A DNA stretch of 64,000 bases from Psococerastis gibbosa (lineage: Eukaryota; Arthropoda; Insecta; Psocodea; Psocidae): the NCBI GenBank assembly GCA_963971405.1, contig OZ020485.1, forward strand, positions 38,933,469 to 38,997,468, in the 5' to 3' direction. A model generated the notes under the pieces. The model searched no databases, was not told where the DNA came from, and saw only the letters and a program-made list of their open reading frames with translations. Of this stretch, positions 55,332 to 64,000 are shown in pieces. A program made the position numbers and the translations under genes. Position 1 is the stretch's first letter, and each line of letters starts with the position of its first letter.

Positions 55332-56027
55332 ATGAAGCTTGTACCACAAAGACATAAGTTCAGTGTGATTCTAAGTCAAGAAGATGAAAATGTACGGAGT
55401 AATAGAAAGAATGGGCCTTTACTTCCTGCATCGATTCGTGGTACAATCTGCGGTCCATCAGGTTGTGGTAAAACAAGCCTACTATGCAGCATGATATATC
55501 ATCCGTTTGGTCTACGATTTGAAAATGTGTACTTATTCTGCAAGACATTGTTTCAACATAAATACCAGCAGCTTGAGAAAAATATCAATTCTATTCGTGG
55601 GATGACTTTCACAGGGTCAGGCGATTCGGTTACACCACTCTCTGACATCAAACCTAACTCTGTGCTAATATTCGATGATGTTTCATGTGAATCTCAAGGG
55701 GAAATTCGAAATGTCTACTCTATGGGTCGTCATAAAGGGGTTGATTGCTTCTATCTCACTCAGACCTATACCTCCATTCCGAAACATTTGCTGCGAGATA
55801 ATTTGAATTTTATCGTATTATTCAAACAGGATTTGCTTAATATAAAGAATGTGTATAGAGACCATGTTGCGGGAGATATGAATTTAGCGACATTCATGAA
55901 ACTCTGTGCGGAAGCATGGAAAGAGTCACATACATTCCTAGTTATTGCAAAAGATTTTGGATTAAATGATGGACGATATCGGCAGGGATTCGATCACTAT
56001 TTCAAAGATATAAATAACTCTGCTTAA
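55332..56027 (+). CDS. ATPase: DNA-packaging ATPase (A32/FtsK-HerA type)
   Basis: In-frame ATGs exist from 55269, giving 252 codons. I prefer 55332 (MKLVPQRHKF), because the upstream codons are hydrophobic, unlike the family N-terminus, and coincide with the likely promoter. Counted from the first ATG, Walker A is GPSGCGKTS (62-70), Walker B LIFDDV (133-138) and a sensor Gln is in YLTQTY (165). The fold matches the packaging ATPases of Polintons, adenovirus-like and NCLDV elements. Expected role: pumping the linear genome into the capsid. Complete frame. It starts the plus-strand block that continues with the 233-codon protein and integrase. Confidence 0.9.
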   Translation: MKLVPQRHKFSVILSQEDENVRSNRKNGPLLPASIRGTICGPSGCGKTSLLCSMIYHPFGLRFENVYLFCKTLFQHKYQQLEKNINSIRGMTFTGSGDSVTPLSDIKPNSVLIFDDVSCESQGEIRNVYSMGRHKGVDCFYLTQTYTSIPKHLLRDNLNFIVLFKQDLLNIKNVYRDHVAGDMNLATFMKLCAEAWKESHTFLVIAKDFGLNDGRYRQGFDHYFKDINNSA

Positions 56028-56074
56028 CACGTAACTCATCATTATTCATTCGACTATAACACGGTGTAGTAGAT

Positions 56075-56776
56075 ATGGATACCAAAGTTATCAAGAATAT
56101 TATCAACATACGCAAAGCTCTGCAACAAAAGTACCTTAATCTTAAACGTGATCTACACAATGAGGCTTCTCAGCAAGAGCGGAAGTTAAAACCTGTCTTG
56201 AAACCTCTACAAGAATTAATTGAGCTGAACAAACAAACAGCGATAGCAAGAGCAATTCATAAACCTGGAGTTAGCAAATATTTAGACTTATTAATGCCTA
56301 ATCAATATAATAGGAAAACCATTGATACATACTATGGAGTAACACGAAGTAATGAAGGTGTATTTATGCTGGGTTCATACCCTGTACATTTTAATGCTGA
56401 TGATGATTCGATCACAATCGAAGATAAAACATGGCAAGGCACATTGGGTTTGTATCAATTATTAACATTGAACAAACCTGAAAACTATACTTTGGAAGAT
56501 TTACAAGCCTATAAAGATATATTGGAAAGAACTGGAGCTCATTTAACCACTAGTGGTCGTCTTAGGAGCAGTCAACGTTATAAATATAAAAATATTGTTA
56601 AACAGCTTTTTGGAATAAAATCTGGTGGTGAATATCAATATTGGAATGATCCAAATGAATTAGTTGAACGATTACGCTTACTTAATGCATCACATGCCGC
56701 AGGACATACAAGCCATCAAAACGAAATCATTAATATTATCAACGAATTGCGAGAAGCAAATATTATTATTCAATGA
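56075..56776 (+). CDS. Conserved Polinton protein of unknown function
   Basis: 233 codons from ATG at 56075. The N-terminus is a charged helix or coiled coil (KALQQKYLNLKRDLHNEA). The centre has a conserved Polinton pattern: TYYGV...GVFMLGSYPVHF, ADDDSITIEDKTWQGTLGLY, QLLTLNKP and a YKDILERTGAH helix. A basic segment with the Lys-Tyr-Lys-Asn-Ile-Val-Lys motif then follows. I recognise this as a protein that commonly accompanies Polinton core genes, but I know no assigned activity. Its stop overlaps the integrase start as ATGA (56773-56776). Confidence 0.75.
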   Translation: MDTKVIKNIINIRKALQQKYLNLKRDLHNEASQQERKLKPVLKPLQELIELNKQTAIARAIHKPGVSKYLDLLMPNQYNRKTIDTYYGVTRSNEGVFMLGSYPVHFNADDDSITIEDKTWQGTLGLYQLLTLNKPENYTLEDLQAYKDILERTGAHLTTSGRLRSSQRYKYKNIVKQLFGIKSGGEYQYWNDPNELVERLRLLNASHAAGHTSHQNEIINIINELREANIIIQ

Positions 56777-57687
56777 AACAAGCTTTGGTTGATGAAATTC
56801 ATCGACCTGCTCGACGGAATTATCCCCGACGCCATGTGACTGTTAAAGGAATGCATGATTTATGGCAAGCAGATCTGGTGGAAATGATTCCATATTCAAA
56901 GATTAATAAAGGATATAAATATATTCTAACAGTGATAAATGCATTCACAAAGTTCGGCTATGCAGAAGCAGTTAAAACTAAATCTATGAAGGATGTAACT
57001 GAAGCTTTTGTAAAAATTCTCGATAGAGCTCCTCAAGCTCCTGCCCACCTTCAGACAGATATGGGACTGGAATTTTTCAATATACAAATGAAATGTATTC
57101 TAAAACAATATAACATTAATCATTATGCTACTTATTCTACACTGAAAGCTTCAATTATTGAACGTTGGAATCGCACTCTGAAAAATCGAATGTGGAAGGA
57201 ATTCAGCTTGCAGGGTGGTTATAAGTGGTTACATTTAGTACCTCGCTTAGTGCAACAATACAACACTACGAAGCATAGGACCATTAAGATGTGTCCTGCC
57301 GATGTGGGAGAAGAACATGAAGCAAAATTATTATCTATGTATAGAGCTGTTGATGAGAAAGGTAGTACCAAACAGAAATTTCGAGAGGGTGATCCCGTCA
57401 GAATCAGCAAGCAGAAAGCCTTATTTGAGAAGGGTTACCAACCGAACTGGTCTACAGAAGTATTTCGTGTGCGTCTTGTACAACCTACTCGACCTACTAC
57501 CTATCTCCTTGAGGCTATGGATGGTGAACCTATATTAGGGTCGTGGTATATGGAAGAGTTGCAGAAAACCAAGCACACAGATGTATATTTGGTGGAGAAA
57601 GTGTTGAAAAAGTCTAAGGATAAATTGTATGTGAAGTGGCTTGGTTTCCCGAAACCTACATGGATTAATAAAACGGAAATTTTATAA
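56773..57687 (+). CDS. INT: Integrase: DDE core plus C-terminal chromodomain (intact copy)
   Basis: 304 codons from ATG at 56773. A catalytic triad is visible: Asp34 in LWQADLVEM, Asp96 in LQTDMGLEF and Glu130 in IIERWNRT, as in retroviral-type integrases. An SH3-like segment follows (FREGDPVRIS...YQPNWSTEVFRV). The last ~36 residues form a chromodomain-like end (VEKVLKKSKDKLYVKWLGF...TW), which could steer integration to marked chromatin. The N-terminal zinc-binding domain is absent or very short. Residues 68-304 are duplicated in inverse at 50737-51453. Only 13 bp separate it from the convergent 190-codon gene. Confidence 0.93.
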   Translation: MKQALVDEIHRPARRNYPRRHVTVKGMHDLWQADLVEMIPYSKINKGYKYILTVINAFTKFGYAEAVKTKSMKDVTEAFVKILDRAPQAPAHLQTDMGLEFFNIQMKCILKQYNINHYATYSTLKASIIERWNRTLKNRMWKEFSLQGGYKWLHLVPRLVQQYNTTKHRTIKMCPADVGEEHEAKLLSMYRAVDEKGSTKQKFREGDPVRISKQKALFEKGYQPNWSTEVFRVRLVQPTRPTTYLLEAMDGEPILGSWYMEELQKTKHTDVYLVEKVLKKSKDKLYVKWLGFPKPTWINKTEIL

Positions 57688-57700
57688 ACATAACTTTATT

Positions 57701-58273
57701 TTAATCAACATCATCATCAATTAAACAATTGACATCTTGAAACCATTTCTGTAGTTTCCTCAAATTGATCATTGCACAGTTTCCTGTATGAATACATTTC
57801 TTAGCTTCTAGATGAGGTAACTTCTCAAAACTCCTCAGAAGCACAGAGTCCAAGTCATACACAACACATTCTAGTATTCCTGCAAGCCAAACTTGTTTCT
57901 CCTTTCCTTTAGTAGCAATTCTAACATATTGGTTAGCAAACTCTAGTAAAATATTCTTTAAATGAATGTAGTCCACGTTCCCCTCTTCCCAACGAAGCTT
58001 ATGGAGATTATTTGTGCACCATGTGTTGTTGCTTTTTACTTGATTTGTAAGATTGGTGAATGGAAAGGGTGGACGGAAAAACCAATGTTCATACTGGTTC
58101 TTGCATGCAGGGCCCATAGCCAATTCTTTGATGATGAAATTATTTTCATTATCTTTGAAACCTTGAAACTCAATTATCCCCAGCGGTTCCATCGTGTTCA
58201 ACAGTCTGATTGATAATGACTTTAGCTCGCTCCAACCAGCGCTTAAGTATCTCATAGCACAACTCATTTTCAT
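57701..58273 (-). CDS. Conserved Polinton arm protein, 190 codons (right copy)
   Basis: Identical in protein to the left copy at 50151-50723. The same choice of start applies: codon 28, at 58192, is the likelier one. It converges on the integrase; AATAAA for this strand lies directly after its stop, inside the 13-bp gap and the integrase end. Two identical copies mean that either could supply the function. Confidence 0.65.
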   Translation of the reverse strand: MKMSCAMRYLSAGWSELKSLSIRLLNTMEPLGIIEFQGFKDNENNFIIKELAMGPACKNQYEHWFFRPPFPFTNLTNQVKSNNTWCTNNLHKLRWEEGNVDYIHLKNILLEFANQYVRIATKGKEKQVWLAGILECVVYDLDSVLLRSFEKLPHLEAKKCIHTGNCAMINLRKLQKWFQDVNCLIDDDVD

Positions 58274-58397
58274 AGATGGTTATAATTTCTAAATACATAC
58301 GATTTGATTGATTTTGATGCTTCTTCCGCAATAGTTTACTGCGAACATCCTCGATAGTAGCTACTATTGGAGCTGGAGATTGGGCAAACTGTAAAAG
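58201..58397 (-). pseudogene. Residual 3' end of the 231-codon arm gene
   Basis: Corresponds to the last ~60 codons of 49559-50254 (from LLQFAQSPAPIV onward). The 5' part is replaced by terminal-repeat sequence at 58398, so it cannot be expressed as in the left arm. Confidence 0.8.
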
Positions 58398-58602
58398 GTT
58401 GTGGTTTTATAGGCTACAAGGTTAGCATAGAAGTAGTATAAAATAAGTGATAGCCGGAGGCTGACAATGTACAATTAGAACAATAATGATGCCCGGAGGT
58501 AAAAAGCAAGAGTGGCCTAAAAGTGTCCCAGGAACCCCCATGCCCGGAGGTAAAAAGCAAGAGTGGCCTAAAAGTGTCCCAGGAACCCCCTTTTATATCT
58601 AC
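58398..58602. repeat. Polinton right terminal inverted repeat
   Basis: Inverse of 47717-47921, including two 51-bp units (ending GGAACCCCC at 58539 and 58590) and GTAGATATAAAA in inverse at 58591-58602. It joins 58397 without the ~2.1 kb that separates the same two points on the left. Confidence 0.85.
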
Positions 58603-58655
58603 TCAAAGTGTTCCAAGTGCCATCCTATAGTGGTCGGGTAGTACAATGCTTTATT

Positions 58656-60140
58656 GTTGAAGTGTGGAAATATTTAGGAAGTGTTGAACGAATTTGTAAT
58701 AAAATGAGAGAATGGTACGTACGTTTTTCAATGCATAATTCATTTGGCTTTTAATTGGACGGGAAACGGAAGTTTACAGCGGAAAATTTTAAAAATGTCA
58801 AACGCTCTTTGCAAAGTTAGCAATGGCATACTCATTATTTATCCAAAATTCTAGAGATTGGTGGGTCAGCGTCAACCGAATATATAAATTGACCACTTTT
58901 GGGAGAAGTACCTAAATGGTTTTTTCACTTGTTTTAAACCTCTTCCTTTTGATATATTCATCGTAAGAGAAGTTTCATGCGGAGAAATGCCACTGTCAAT
59001 TCAAGTTCGCTCCTCGCATATTATTGCTGATAAGTGCAATATTATCGTGATAAGCTAAAATACTTCAATAAGCAAAATTTTATCAGAAAACGCTTTTTCA
59101 CTTCATCAAGATTTTGAAGAGGGCGTTTGAAGTGTGGAAATAGTTATTTAGTTATTAACATTTTTTGACATAAAAATAATAGATTTTCCTCTTTTTAGGA
59201 AGAAAAAAGAGGTAGAGTCTTTTAACTGAATATAATGTTACAATATACTGTGATATAAAATAAATTAACAGCATGATGACATGTACACGATGTACATTTT
59301 TCAATAATTGGTGGTAGGGGAACAATTTGCTGCAGTTAGATAGATAGGCTATGTGTATATGGACCTAGAAGCCCTAACTCTTGATATTATCATAGCGGTG
59401 TTTTTTTAAAAATACAACATCGAAGTAGGGTGTATAGATAACACCACGTTAGCCACGTTGAATATGAGAAAGAACGCCCTATGTGTACAACCCAAATCCA
59501 CGGTCTCGAACATAGGGTGTTTTCGCGTTAATTTTGTTACAAAGGGTATTCTTTCAACATCAACCATCTAAAATTCAAGTTAGAGCAAACTTAAATTAAT
59601 TTAAGTTTGCCCTGACTTGAATTATTGTCAAATATCCCAGGAAATACATTTACGTATGTTGACGCTATGGGGAAAGTTGCGTCTACCTCATAAGAATAGG
59701 AAAATGCTAAAATAAATAATTTCGTAAATTTGTTGGTTTAGCGTGTTTTAGCTTAGCACGGCAAAATATAGCCAATACCTACTGAGCAATTAAGGAACCA
59801 AATTAATTCGCGTTCCAGAATACCATTTGTGCTGTAGGTACACGAATGACCACAGCGCGTCGTCGATTCTGCCCCCATGGTCATTACGTTGGAAGACGTG
59901 AGGGCAAGCAGACACCTGTTCATTCCAGTTAACCCACCCCGAAACTTAACTAGAAAATACGGCGAAACAAATTGCTGCAATATATTGCATCAGGTTCTAA
60001 GTCGCACGTGACTTCCTTTCTCTCCTGGATTACTCTGCTGTCTAATTCTTATTAAATAAAGCTAAATTAAAAAAGTTAAAAAGCTTTGTGAAGAGAAGCA
60101 CACAAGTCCCTAGCGTAATGCCACTCAATTAGATAACCCC
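58656..60140. other. Non-coding stretch, no gene seen
   Basis: AT-rich DNA to the right of the Polinton. GTTTGAAGTGTGGAAATA-like words occur near 58655 and 59125. Short inverse words (TTAAGTTTGC with GCAAACTTAA) near 59587-59612 make a small hairpin. No supported gene. Confidence 0.45.
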
Positions 60141-60200
60141 TAGTTTAGAATATAAAAATATGCGTAAATGTTAATTTTTACATACTGTATTGGTCTAGTA

Positions 60201-60822
60201 CAGTGGTTCCCAACCAGTAGTCTGCAAGACCCTGGCAAATGATCCGCGAGAATGAATGCAGTAACTAAGAGTTGCTATTAACAAGAACATTAAACCGAGA
60301 ATACAACAACTTGTAAAAAACATGCGTGCCCAAGTTTCACATTATTTTTGTAGTACATTAAAATTATACTTTAAGCTAAATATAGTGATACCCTTGAAAG
60401 CCTTCTAATTCTTTAGAAAAAAAAAATAGATGTAAGGGGTGTAAACAAGTCTATACATGTGTTGGCGAGCAGACACCAGATATACTTAAATCAGTTGCAT
60501 ACTCGCTATGACAGCATTCGGTAATCATTTCGGCTTTCTTACCTTCTCTTAACTTAATTACGTTATATTTACCAACACAACCCGTACCTAGTGATTAACC
60601 TCGACACAGACAGCAAGGAGACAATCACAAGGAGCGGCACTACATAGAGTCCTCTCAACATCAGTCGCCGAACCAAGGGTGAGTGTCGTTAATGTTGCAA
60701 GGCGTCGCCAGGTACGGCCACTGTCTATATATAGTAATCATTACTACTTACTAGGGTGGTCCGCAGCGACACTTTGTCGGCCTGTGTGGTCTGCACGCAC
60801 CGTCACTAGTTGGGAACCACTG
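60201..60822. mobile_element. hAT-type MITE with perfect 8-bp target duplication
   Basis: GTCTAGTA is duplicated at 60193-60200 and 60823-60830. The ends CAGTGGTTCCCAACCAGTAG and inverse (CTAGTTGGGAACCACTG) are the classic hAT form. 622 bp, non-coding. It was inserted in the first unit of the satellite array. Confidence 0.9.
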
Positions 60823-60840
60823 GTCTAGTACGTCTTCTAA

Positions 60841-61229
60841 GGCGCGGTTTCCACCGACCGGCTAGGGCTAAATACAAATACGGTGACGTGGTAACAGACA
60901 TTCAAGACTTAGGCGGTGTTTCCACCGACCTCACATTGCAGAATGCAAGTGGCATTGACGGAAATGTTTGTTTTACTCTATGCCATAGTTAAAATTCATC
61001 AATGATCATAGAGTAAAATCACAAACAAACTAACGAAAATTAAAAAATGGTGTCATGGGATATGTTAATTACAAACATTTTAATAGATTTCTATAAAAAG
61101 AAAAACTAACATTTCCGTCAATGCCACTTGCATTCTGCAGGTCGGTGGAATCCCCGCCTAAGTCTTGAATGTCTGTTACCACGTCACCGTATTTGTATTT
61201 AGCCCTAGCCGGTCGGTGGAAACCGCGCC
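60841..61229. mobile_element. PIF/Harbinger-type MITE (family H1), copy 4
   Basis: TAA is duplicated at 60838-60840 and 61230-61232. Ends GGCGCGGTTTCCACCGACCG and inverse; arms as in the other H1 copies. It lies 10 bp beyond the hAT duplication, in the same array unit. Confidence 0.9.
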
Positions 61230-62275
61230 TAAGATAGATTTGACCCCTTCAACAATAACGCCCATTTCGATTCCAATCAAATTCATCATTAATGAACCGG
61301 GTCGTTCGCAAATAAAAAGTATCGTTATAATATTAATGCAAAACTTAACACGATTAATATTTCACTTGACGTGTTTTATATTTAAGCAACTGAAACTATG
61401 CGTAAAGGTTACCTTTTGCATACTGTATTGGTCTCTTACATCTTCTAAGATAGATTTGATCCCTTCAACAATAACGCCCATTTCGATTCCAATCAAATTC
61501 ATCATTAATGAACCAGGTCGTTCGCAAATAAAAAGTACCGTTATAATATTAATGCATAACTTAACACAATTAATATTTCTCTTGACGTGTTTTGTTTTCA
61601 GCAACTAAAAATTTGCGTAGCGGTTACCTTTTGCATACTGTATTAGTCTATTACGTCTTCTATTATACAATAGATTTGATCCCTTCAACAACAACGCCCA
61701 TTTTTATTTCATTCAAATCACTGCTTTTATCATGAATGAACAGGGACATTCCCAAACAATAAGTAATAATATTAATGCATAACTTAACACAATTGATATT
61801 TCTCTTGAACCGTTTTGTTTTCAGCAAATACAAATATGCGTAAATATTACCTTTTACATACTGTCTTCGTCTATTACGTCTTTGTAATATAGATTTGATC
61901 CCTTCAACAATAACGCTCATTTCTATTCCATTCAAATCACAGTCTTTATCATTAATGGACAGGGTCATTCGCAAGCAACGGGTAGTAACATTAATGCATA
62001 ACTTAACACAATTGATATTTCTCTTGAACCGTTTTGTTTTCAGCAACTAGAAATATGCGTAAATATTACCTTTTACATACCGTCTTGGTCTATTACGTCT
62101 TTGTATTATAGATTTGATCCCTTCAACAATAACGCTCATTTCTATTCCATTCAAATCACAGTCTTTATCGTTAATGGACAGGGTCATTCGCAAGCAACGG
62201 GTAGTAACATTAATGCATAACTTAACACAATTCATATTATTTTCTCTTGAAGTGTTTTGTTTTCAGCAACAGCTA

Positions 62276-63240
<965 letters not shown>

Positions 63241-63243
63241 TAC

Positions 63244-63310
63244 CATACGTCCCGGTTTGGCCGGGATAGTCCCAGATTAAAAGCCAGCCATGAATTTGTC
63301 CCAGCTTTTA
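63244..63310. mobile_element. Possible end of a hAT-like element
   Basis: CTTACCATACGTCCCGGTTT followed by GGCCGGGATAGTCCCAG resembles a widespread hAT end. The partner end is not visible, so this is a fragment at most. Confidence 0.35.
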
Positions 63311-63429
63311 AAATTAATTTAACATGCCCTCAATTCGTTGAATCTATTCCTCCCTATTACACACCCGACTATTGTACTGTCAATATTCGATCCAAAATTT
63401 AGATGCTAAACATGTAGTCAATTAAACGC

Positions 63430-64000
63430 ATAAAAGTAAAAAAATCCCTTTCGGCTATGGCCGATCAGGTGTAGGGAGATTCCGCAGACCCTGCTTTTCC
63501 TCTACGCTACCCAGAGGTGTAAAGTTTTAGAATGATGGCGGGGGAAAAACTAAGTAGACCTTATGATGTCATCAGGCAGGATTGAAGAAAAAATTGATAA
63601 TATAATAGAAAAATTGTAGAGTTTTACGCATTTTTTAATAGTTGTAAAGTATAGCTGTAGATTTTACTAAGCTAAAAAAAGAATGCTTATATTCATATGG
63701 CTGCAAAGGGGACTATGAAGTAAGAACCACGTGTTACAATGCTCGAAGCTGGGGGGGGGGGTAAAGCCAAAAGGAGCTGGGGGGGGCAAGTTGGACCATG
63801 CCCCCCCCCCCCCGCCCAACTTTACGCCCCTGGCGCTATGTGTAATAGAAAATAAAAAAACGTCATTATTTTCCCGATCACAACATCAACACACAAAACA
63901 CTCTTGTGTTCCAAACTATGACGACTATGAACTTTTACTTATTAAATTATTTTTACTTTGACTGGACGTCATCTTGAAATCGTTAATTTGTCGTAAATAT
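63430..64000. repeat. Inverted copy of the interior of the TTAA element, cut by the window end
   Basis: In inverse orientation it matches 15010-15190 and 15370-15450 (AGCAGGGTCTGCGGAATCTC and ACACTCTTGTGTTCCAAAC, for example). It is interrupted at 63512-63832 by a G/C-tract MITE. The match runs to the last base, so the element continues beyond this window. Confidence 0.75.
63512..63832. mobile_element. hAT-like G-tract MITE, flanks imperfect
   Basis: Ends CAGAGGTGTAAAGTT and inverse AACTTTACGCCCCTG. G and C runs (63751-63760, 63780-63786, 63801-63813) lie towards the right end. The 8-bp flanks ACGCTACC and GCGCTATG match at only five positions, so the target duplication is not proven. Confidence 0.6.

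Larger units (their letters stand above)
56971..58397. repeat. Right copy of the 1,427-bp inverted duplication
   Basis: Inverse partner of 50027-51453, of identical length and encoding identical proteins. Within this copy the integrase continues naturally upstream into its first 67 codons, so this is the original context and the left one is the derived copy. At 58397 the sequence jumps to the terminal repeat. Confidence 0.93.
47616..58655. mobile_element. Polinton/Maverick, about 11 kb, polymerase-deleted, with inverted duplicated ends
   Basis: Virus-like DNA transposon recognised by its gene set (MCP, minor capsid, protease, PLA2-like, packaging ATPase, chromodomain integrase, PolB remnant) between inverted ends. 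Outer inverted segments CTACCCGACCAC(G/T)ATAGGATGG lie at about 47622-47645 and 58617-58642. Shared tandem-repeat blocks follow inside. At 11 kb it is shorter than the usual 15-20 kb, mainly because about nine-tenths of polB is gone. I could not find a convincing 6-bp target duplication, so both outer borders are approximate. The four structural genes are all intact reading frames. Confidence 0.9.
60140..62275. repeat. Satellite-like tandem array, period about 215-220 bp, interrupted by two MITEs
   Basis: Unit starts marked by TAGATTTGATCCCTTCAACA lie near 61235, 61451, 61671, 61890 and 62109. Each unit also has TTAATGCATAACTTAACACA, CGTTTTGTTTTCAGCAACTA and ATATGCGTAAATATTACC blocks. A leading partial unit is at 60140-60200 and is separated from the rest only by the MITEs at 60201-60822 and 60841-61229. 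Minus-strand frames of 80 and 127 codons run through the units but follow from the repeat and are not supported as genes. Confidence 0.85.

Noticed and set aside
47616-58655. A complete, self-sufficient Polinton/virus genome
   Set aside because: The polymerase lacks its exonuclease and catalytic palm regions, so independent replication is not supported.
47610-58656. A defined 6-bp Polinton target duplication
   Set aside because: CTATAC to the left and TTATTG or neighbouring hexamers to the right do not match; the outer borders are not certain enough to call one.
61362-62235. Three related minus-strand genes
   Set aside because: They arise from the tandem array; no start context or domain supports them.

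Overview
This is a window of eukaryotic, repeat-rich, AT-rich DNA. An arthropod, most likely an insect, is the best guess, from the tRNA-derived SINEs, the endonuclease/reverse-transcriptase LINE tails that run into GAA repeats, a LOA-like LINE, many hAT and PIF/Harbinger MITEs, and a Polinton. The species cannot be named from sequence alone. I found no convincing single-copy host gene; almost everything that can be explained is transposon sequence.

The centrepiece (about 47.62-58.66 kb) is a Polinton/Maverick, a protein-primed, virus-like DNA transposon. It encodes a double jelly-roll major capsid protein, a single jelly-roll minor capsid protein, an adenain-like protease, a phospholipase-A2-like protein, an A32/FtsK-type packaging ATPase, a DDE integrase with a chromodomain, a conserved Polinton protein next to the integrase, and three small arm proteins. 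Its two ends are inverted copies of one another far inside the normal terminal repeat. A 1,427-bp block carrying most of the integrase and a 190-codon gene is present at both ends (50027-51453 and 56971-58397). On the left, this block abuts the last ~117 codons of the protein-primed DNA polymerase, whose 5' part is gone. The right end in turn lacks about 2.1 kb still present on the left. So the left end looks overwritten by a copy of the right end, and the element cannot make its own polymerase. Inverted-end defective molecules of this shape are known from protein-primed viral genomes.

At 39.8-44.1 kb there is a four-deep nest. A LINE tail is split by a 4.1-kb element with a 9-10-bp target duplication. 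That element contains a Transib-like element (CACTATG ends, 5-bp duplication ATACG), which contains a 5'-truncated LOA-like LINE with RT, RNase H and zinc-knuckle domains, poly(A) and an 11-bp duplication.

The rest is MITEs and short repeats. At least six hAT MITEs have recognisable 8-bp target duplications. Five PIF/Harbinger MITEs are present, with TWA duplications at four. There is a TTAA-flanked element with 58-bp inverted ends, a palindromic CTGATC-type MITE family, seven copies of one tRNA-derived SINE and one of another, degraded LINE tails, and three tandem arrays (23.2-23.7, 29.1-29.7 and 60.1-62.3 kb). The last array is interrupted by two datable MITE insertions. The stretches between are AT-rich with no supported gene.
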